Of a DNA stretch of 64,000 nucleotides, positions 59,281 to 64,000 are shown in pieces. The stretch covers positions 9,810,134 through 9,874,133 of the forward strand of contig JAJEKV010000028.1 of the NCBI GenBank assembly GCA_021234155.1, in the 5' to 3' direction. The first letter of the stretch is position 1, and each line of letters starts with the position of its first letter. The notes beneath the pieces were generated by a model. It saw only the letters and a program-made list of their open reading frames with translations. It had not been told where the DNA came from and did no database searches. A program made the translations under genes and the position numbers. Origin of the DNA: Isoetes taiwanensis. Taxonomy: Eukaryota; Streptophyta; Lycopodiopsida; Isoetales; Isoetaceae.

Positions 59281-60269
59281 AAGGTATTTCCTGCGCCCAA
59301 CCTTGCAATTTGCCACCCAAAACCTTTTTTTTTTTGTTTTTCTTAGTTTTTAGGGTTTTTTTTGTTGTTTTTTTGATAGGTAGGCCAGGTTAGGTCATGA
59401 TTAGGCCCTCACTGTTGCCCCCAATGTAAGGGGCGAACGATGGTGAGTGCCTTGTTCTCGTAATGAGCTTGGCCTATTTTAGAAAAAAAAAAAAAAAAAT
59501 AATAATAATAATTTAAGCAAATAATAATTTAAGAGTAAAGTAAAAAAAAAAAACCAAAAAAAAAAGAAATTGATTGCCTTCCTTAAACAACAACCGAGAG
59601 GGCTTTTTTAGGGTTGCGTGTTGCCAAGAGCATAGGCATGCCCCTTGCCCGGTATTGCCGCGCATTTATTTGCCATGCCGGGGTGGGTGGGTGCCTTCTT
59701 TGAAGCTTAAGGCAACTAGGGTCTCCCTTTAGTAAGAGTATAACCCTCGCTTTGGCCCGATTTGTTGGCCTTGGTCCTAGCGGTGTCGAAAGGTGTGCGT
59801 TGTACTTTTATTAAGGGTTAGGAGAATGTTTTATCAATTCACACCCTAGTTCGATGGTGTTGTTGATGAAAGTCCGACACTAATATAGGAAGCTGGCGTA
59901 TGTTTTGATAAGCATTCGATTGGTCTCGTCTTTTGAAAAAGCGTGACCTAGGACAAGTGCAATGCATTTAAAACTTGCTAGCCTTGCATTTTGGAAGTAG
60001 TGGGCTATAGATCATAAATCGTGTTTTGGTCCTTTTATTTGTTACCCTATCCTTGGCCTTGCACATACATACTCATGTTAGGGTCTTAGTGTAGGAAGCA
60101 TAAAATTAGTGTTTTGTTTTGGTTAAAGTGAGTTGATTTACCCTCATGTGCTAAGCACTAAATTGAAAGTTTTATCTTTGCTTGACTTGTAGGTGTTCTT
60201 TGTTTGTCGGGTTCGATTATCGCTGAGTCGCATTTTGCTAGCCCGCTAGACAATCCCTTAAAACAAGAA
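59281..60269. other. Non-coding lead region of the right-end element
   Basis: No credible frames. A- and T-runs near 59,325, 59,480 and 59,540 alternate with GC-richer text (GGGGCGAACGATGGTGAG). TGACTTGTAG at 60,183-60,192 could be a splice acceptor before the downstream coding part. Confidence 0.4.
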
Positions 60270-61994
60270 GTATGACTTCGGAAGAGAGAGCGGAAGTTAA
60301 CTTGCAACCAAATGTGGCATTAGTGTCTCAGATAGAGCCGCAACCAGTAGAGGCATTGGCGTCTCAAACACAAAGACTCTGAGTCGCAACACGAGTCATC
60401 TTACGCAAAGACCGCCGGCGAGAAAAGAAGTAGACCACAACAAGCATGGTCTACTTTGAGACCAATTTCATGAACTGGTTGTGTAATCGGTACGTGCAAT
60501 GCCTCATTTCGGGATTTGGAATTGATTACTAGCAGTGAGGAAGGATGGCTAGACTACCATGCAGGGCTGGTAAAAGATGCCGAGAGGGCTTTTAAGCTTC
60601 GAATGATGGAGCTAGAGCCTGAAAAGAGTGAGCAAGAGAGGTATACATGGATAGTGGGTAATATTAGCCGCACTACAGGCAATATGATCCGAGAAGTTGC
60701 AAATTTGAGTAGTCATCGCTTGAGGCTAGAGTTGAAAGAAAAAGCCAAAGACATGGAATCTTGGCGTGGACCAAATGAAAATTGAAGAAAGAGGCCCATC
60801 AACCCCCATCTTGTTAAGAAAGTGTTGGCGCAAACCATAAAAGCCAAACGTCCAGGTGAGACAGATAGGGAGTGGGAAGCTCAGAGAAGAGCGGATGCCA
60901 AGACTACTTGGTTTGCCATGGTAGATTCATCACAAATAATAAGCGGAAAACTAATTGGTTACGGTTCATATGGTGCAAATGTATAAGTGCAATATTTTAG
61001 GGTCTAGTTTTATTAAGGATGAACCTTATTGTGTAAAACTTCAACATAATAATTTTCAGCATAGTCTGAGTAACCCAATAAGTTAGTGGAAGCTATGTCA
61101 AGAACATGAGGGAGTCGGGGAATGCAAGTTAGGCACGGGTGTATAATCTGTTTGCATTGGTAGCACAACCGGCCTAGAAAGACAAGGCTTAATTTTCCCT
61201 TTTTGGAATGGAGGTTCGTTGGCAACCTTCTTTACAAGTCATGGGTCCAATGCCTTTGCAGAGCTTGCATTTAAGAAGTTGGGAGCTGTCCCCAGAGTTG
61301 AGACGGACTTGAGGCTGCTTGAGGAGCGCACTTGAGAAAGAAAGAATTATTTGTTGCCTCTAGGGTTGGGGACTTAGCAATGTCATTCTGTAGCGGGCTA
61401 CGAAAGCTCCATCAAGAAAGATATTTGCATATGGACTTGCATCCGGGCAATATATTGCTCCATTTTGATTATGGAAAGGAGAAGGGATGTATTAATCCTC
61501 AGGCTGTATACATTGGCATTTGTGATTGGGGTGAATCGGGTTGATCCACGAGGCAAAGTGGAGGTAAAACGATGGCATTACAAGGGTATGGATGGCGAAG
61601 GTAAGAAAAGAATTGAGATGGAAAGGGCGGGCATCCATATATGCATGATGATCTTTTTTTGGTAGTGGCTCAAGACAAAGGCTCGCAAGGGTTGACTTTG
61701 ATTTACACGGGGCAGCGTACATTGTCTACTACTTAGCATGACTTTGCTAGTAAGCACTCCTACATGGAGTCAATAGGAAACTTGGAGCAGCAAGGCAAGC
61801 ATCGGAGAATGTGCGACTATTTGAAACATTGCGTTGAGTCGCCAATGAGGGACAAAACACACGAAAATTTGATATGGCCCGGCTACTTGACACAATGCGG
61901 GGCGATTTTCATTGCTCTCCAATTCCGTTGCACGAGGCCACAATTGGAATCAGATTGGATTCTTCAACTTGGCGTGGTGGCGGCGATGCATTAG
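60270..61994 (+). pseudogene. Kinase-like protein, frameshifted
   Basis: ATG at 60,270 opens MTSEERAEVNLQPNVALVSQ, then frames shift repeatedly. 60,516-60,785 gives a helical block (LVKDAERAFKLRMMELEPEK), followed by KKVLAQTIKAKRPGETDREW. A glycine-rich loop GKLIGYGSYGANV lies at about 60,945-60,983, a possible ATP-binding lysine at EPYCVKLQHNN (about 61,020-61,055), and a hinge-like FPFWNGGSLATFF near 61,195. The catalytic loop YLHMDLHPGNILL is near 61,419-61,457, and a DFG-like ICDWGES follows at about 61,520. H-x-D-x-H-P-x-N with DWG is closer to the APH/ABC1-type kinase-like fold than to typical plant receptor kinases. A C-terminal part continues to 61,994. At least four shifts or stops make it non-functional here. 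No known transposon protein recognised. Confidence 0.6.
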
Positions 61995-62278
61995 ACCAAG
62001 CTGGTCCTAGTCACGCCTAGCGTGCATATTCACTTACATTCAAACATCCTTGTATTACATAATATTCCAACTAAATTCATTAAACACTTATCTGATGCTA
62101 CATGAAAGATTATTGTCTATGTGTGTTGTGTAGCTTAGTTTTCCTTTTCGTGTGTTTTTTGTGTTATTTATTCTATGCTTTTTTATATGTCGCAGCTAAC
62201 GAACATTATAAAGACAAGAAGTCAAAGCACACCTATACAAGTCAGTCAGTGCACCTATAGAAGTCAGCAGTCCAAATT

Positions 62279-63525
62279 ATGTCCCACGAACAGGACGAAG
62301 AATTGAATCCTGACACACGGAATGTCGGTGCGTCGAGCAAAGCAGGATCAGCATGGATTTTCGGTTCCCTCTAATTTGAGGACCCCCTCTACTCAGTCTC
62401 CTTGGCATCAAGGGTTGGAGAACGAGCTTGAGATGTCAGCTGCTCGGCAAATGGAGAGAGCAGCAGCACATGCAAGGGCGAATGAGTTTCGCACGGCAGA
62501 GTTAAGAAGGTTGCGTGCGATGGATGAAGTTTCAAAGAGGGATAATTGCACCATCACAGAGGTGCATAATGTAGCTGGCGAGGCAGGGCCTGGCTATTGT
62601 CCAAGTGGAGCAGACTACGACGATGTAATCACAAATTTGGACAAGAATGAGTTTGAAAGTGAGTGGCCTAGTAGACGGGGTAAGTATAAGGCTCACGAGT
62701 GCAAGAATGCTGTGGTTCGAGCAAAAGCACTCGAGCGTCATGTCCAAGTGAAGGGACATTTACCCCACAACGGTGAGTTTAGTAAGAGTTTTGCGCAGCA
62801 AGTATACTACGAGCTTGTGAAGGAAGTGCCCGTAAATTATGGGAGTAGGAAATGGAGGCAAGGAAGCGGTAGTGGCAGCACGAAGAGGGTCAAGCTATCG
62901 GAAGATAGCGAGAGTGGGCCACATGGTGAGCCCATCACCATTACATACCTTGTTGCTGACGCTATCCAACTTTTGGAGGTGACAGGGGTAGCCGCGGCTG
63001 GAGCCGTGAATGACCTTGTGGATATTCGGGCCCAACTAGAGAATGAGAGAAGTCGAACCCGACACTTTCGAGGAGAATATTTGAAGGACCGTGGCCGATG
63101 GGTATGATAAGATGGTCGCTGAATTAGAGGACGCTTAAACGGCAACTAGCGGCATTAAGCAGGGAGGCAACGGTCCTTAGAGAAAACAACGAGCACTTGC
63201 GCAATTTGACCAAATCGTTAGACTCTGACCCTTTTAGGGTGACTTCGGAGCAGTCGATATCCTATCTCCCTCGCGAGTATTTGTATGAGAGTCAGTGGGA
63301 AGAGCTAAAGGTTGTTGATTACAGACATTGCCAATTTTGTGGTGACAACCTGACACAGGTGGGCTGGTACACTCTAGGGTGTGGGCATCGTATGCACATG
63401 CGATGTGTTCTTGATTGGATGTTGCAAAGCCGCTTACATCCAACCTTGCAAGACGGATGGATTTTTCCCGAGTTACAATATGCCATATTTAATATGCAAG
63501 GTCGCATGCCGCGTTGCCACATTTG
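62279..63525 (+). pseudogene. Coiled-coil RING-finger protein, frameshifted
   Basis: An AG acceptor-like TATGTCGCAG (62,187-62,196) precedes. ATG 62,279 starts MSHEQDEELNPDTRNVGASS in one frame; ATG 62,322 opens the main 261-codon frame, so a shift near 62,335-62,375 is likely. Residues of the main frame include an Arg/Ala-rich helix (MERAAAHARANEFRTAEL) and a Ser/Gly linker. Shifts near 63,100 and 63,134 lead to a coiled coil (KRQLAALSREATVLRENNEH) and a RING finger: CQFC, then LGCGHRMHMRCVLDWM, then MPRC (63,329-63,522). The first Cys of the last pair is Met here, so one zinc ligand is lost. RING proteins are usually E3 ubiquitin ligases. Same strand as the kinase-like pseudogene, about 290 bp downstream. 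Confidence 0.62.
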
Positions 63526-64000
63526 ACCGCCGCGCAGGAGGGATGGGGCGATGCACACTTTTCAAACCTTTCGCGAGATGGAATTGTGGAGGGGGGAGGA
63601 GGAGCAGCGTGAAGGAGAGACAGTGCCAGACATTAACCAGTTCTTACCACCACCTCCAGGGCCGCAGGGTGATTATATTGATCCAAATGACCAATGAAAA
63701 TGAGATATTACATTTTTAGACATGCCAAATTTTGACCTGTATCATTTTGTGAATGGCGGGTATAATGACGTTATTTCAAACAAGGTGTAATGATGTTATC
63801 AAAGGATCGAGTAGTGCTCATAGTAAAAGCATCGAGACTTCCAAATCGCTCTTTCGTTTTCTGTTTGACGAGTAAAGGCATTGAGACTTCCCAATCTCTT
63901 TTATCCTGGCTTAGTCTCTTTTGTTTGTCCTAGTGGTCACCCTGGCTCACCTGTAGCTGAGTCTCCTTCGTTTTCTGTTTATCGTATCTAATTTGCCCCC
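63526..64000. other. 3' flank of the RING pseudogene
   Basis: Another frame after the RING stop keeps protein-like sequence (FLPPPPGPQGDYIDPNDQ ending near 63,697), probably the original C-terminus beyond a further shift. After it, GAGACTTCCAAATC / GAGACTTCCCAATC and CGTTTTCTGTTT words each occur twice (63,835-63,985), possibly 3' subterminal repeats. The element runs off the window. Confidence 0.35.

Overview
The window looks like intergenic, repeat-packed DNA of a land plant with a large genome. A seedless plant such as a fern is my best guess, but nothing here fixes the species. Supporting points are an L1-type LINE with a plant zf-RVT domain, spliced exon fragments with GT/AG borders, an exon fragment of a plant-like long-chain acyl-CoA synthetase, Helitron termini ending in CTAG|T, and G-box-rich minisatellites. 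I found no complete, intact host gene, no rRNA, no intact tRNA and no bacterial-type operon. Almost everything is mobile-element debris or tandem repeat.

Layout. 1-19,630: one repeat family (called R1 here; modules A, B, C, D) is present in many diverged copies. It is broken up by LINE copies, three homopurine tracts, a 283-bp MITE and an array of about 390-bp SINE-like units. 19,630-24,500: unassigned exon-like pieces, a LINE 3' scrap, a Helitron 3' end and one more R1 copy. 24,560-33,360: three separate LINE remnants on the minus strand, two decayed minisatellites (one with a 10-bp TTCTAGAA phase) and a TG/CG tract. 33,360-44,890: AT-rich DNA with two Helitron 3' ends facing outward 9.2 kb apart, and exon fragments on both strands between them. 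45,250-50,300: a tandem duplication, a decayed DDE-type transposase N-terminal half and an acyl-CoA synthetase exon fragment. 50,700-56,031: a 2.2-kb foldback palindrome followed by a 2.27-kb array of 19-bp units. 56,347-58,860: a (CT)n tract abutting a LINE with an intact ORF1 and an intact endonuclease domain. From about 58,860 to the window end: a different element with clustered GCGTCTG subterminal motifs, carrying a kinase-like pseudogene and a coiled-coil/RING pseudogene on the same strand.

How the parts relate. The R1 copies act as a fossil record: copies lacking an insertion show the empty site for others, which dates LINE and MITE insertions relative to the duplications. One LINE family accounts for most insertions. 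Its copies share a 3'-terminal GGTCTCCGTGGAC-like stem and end in different short tandem repeats, so it seems to have seeded many of the microsatellites. The best candidates for something undescribed are the kinase-like plus RING element at the right end, the in-frame UAG between LINE ORF1 and ORF2, and the foldback next to the G-box minisatellite.
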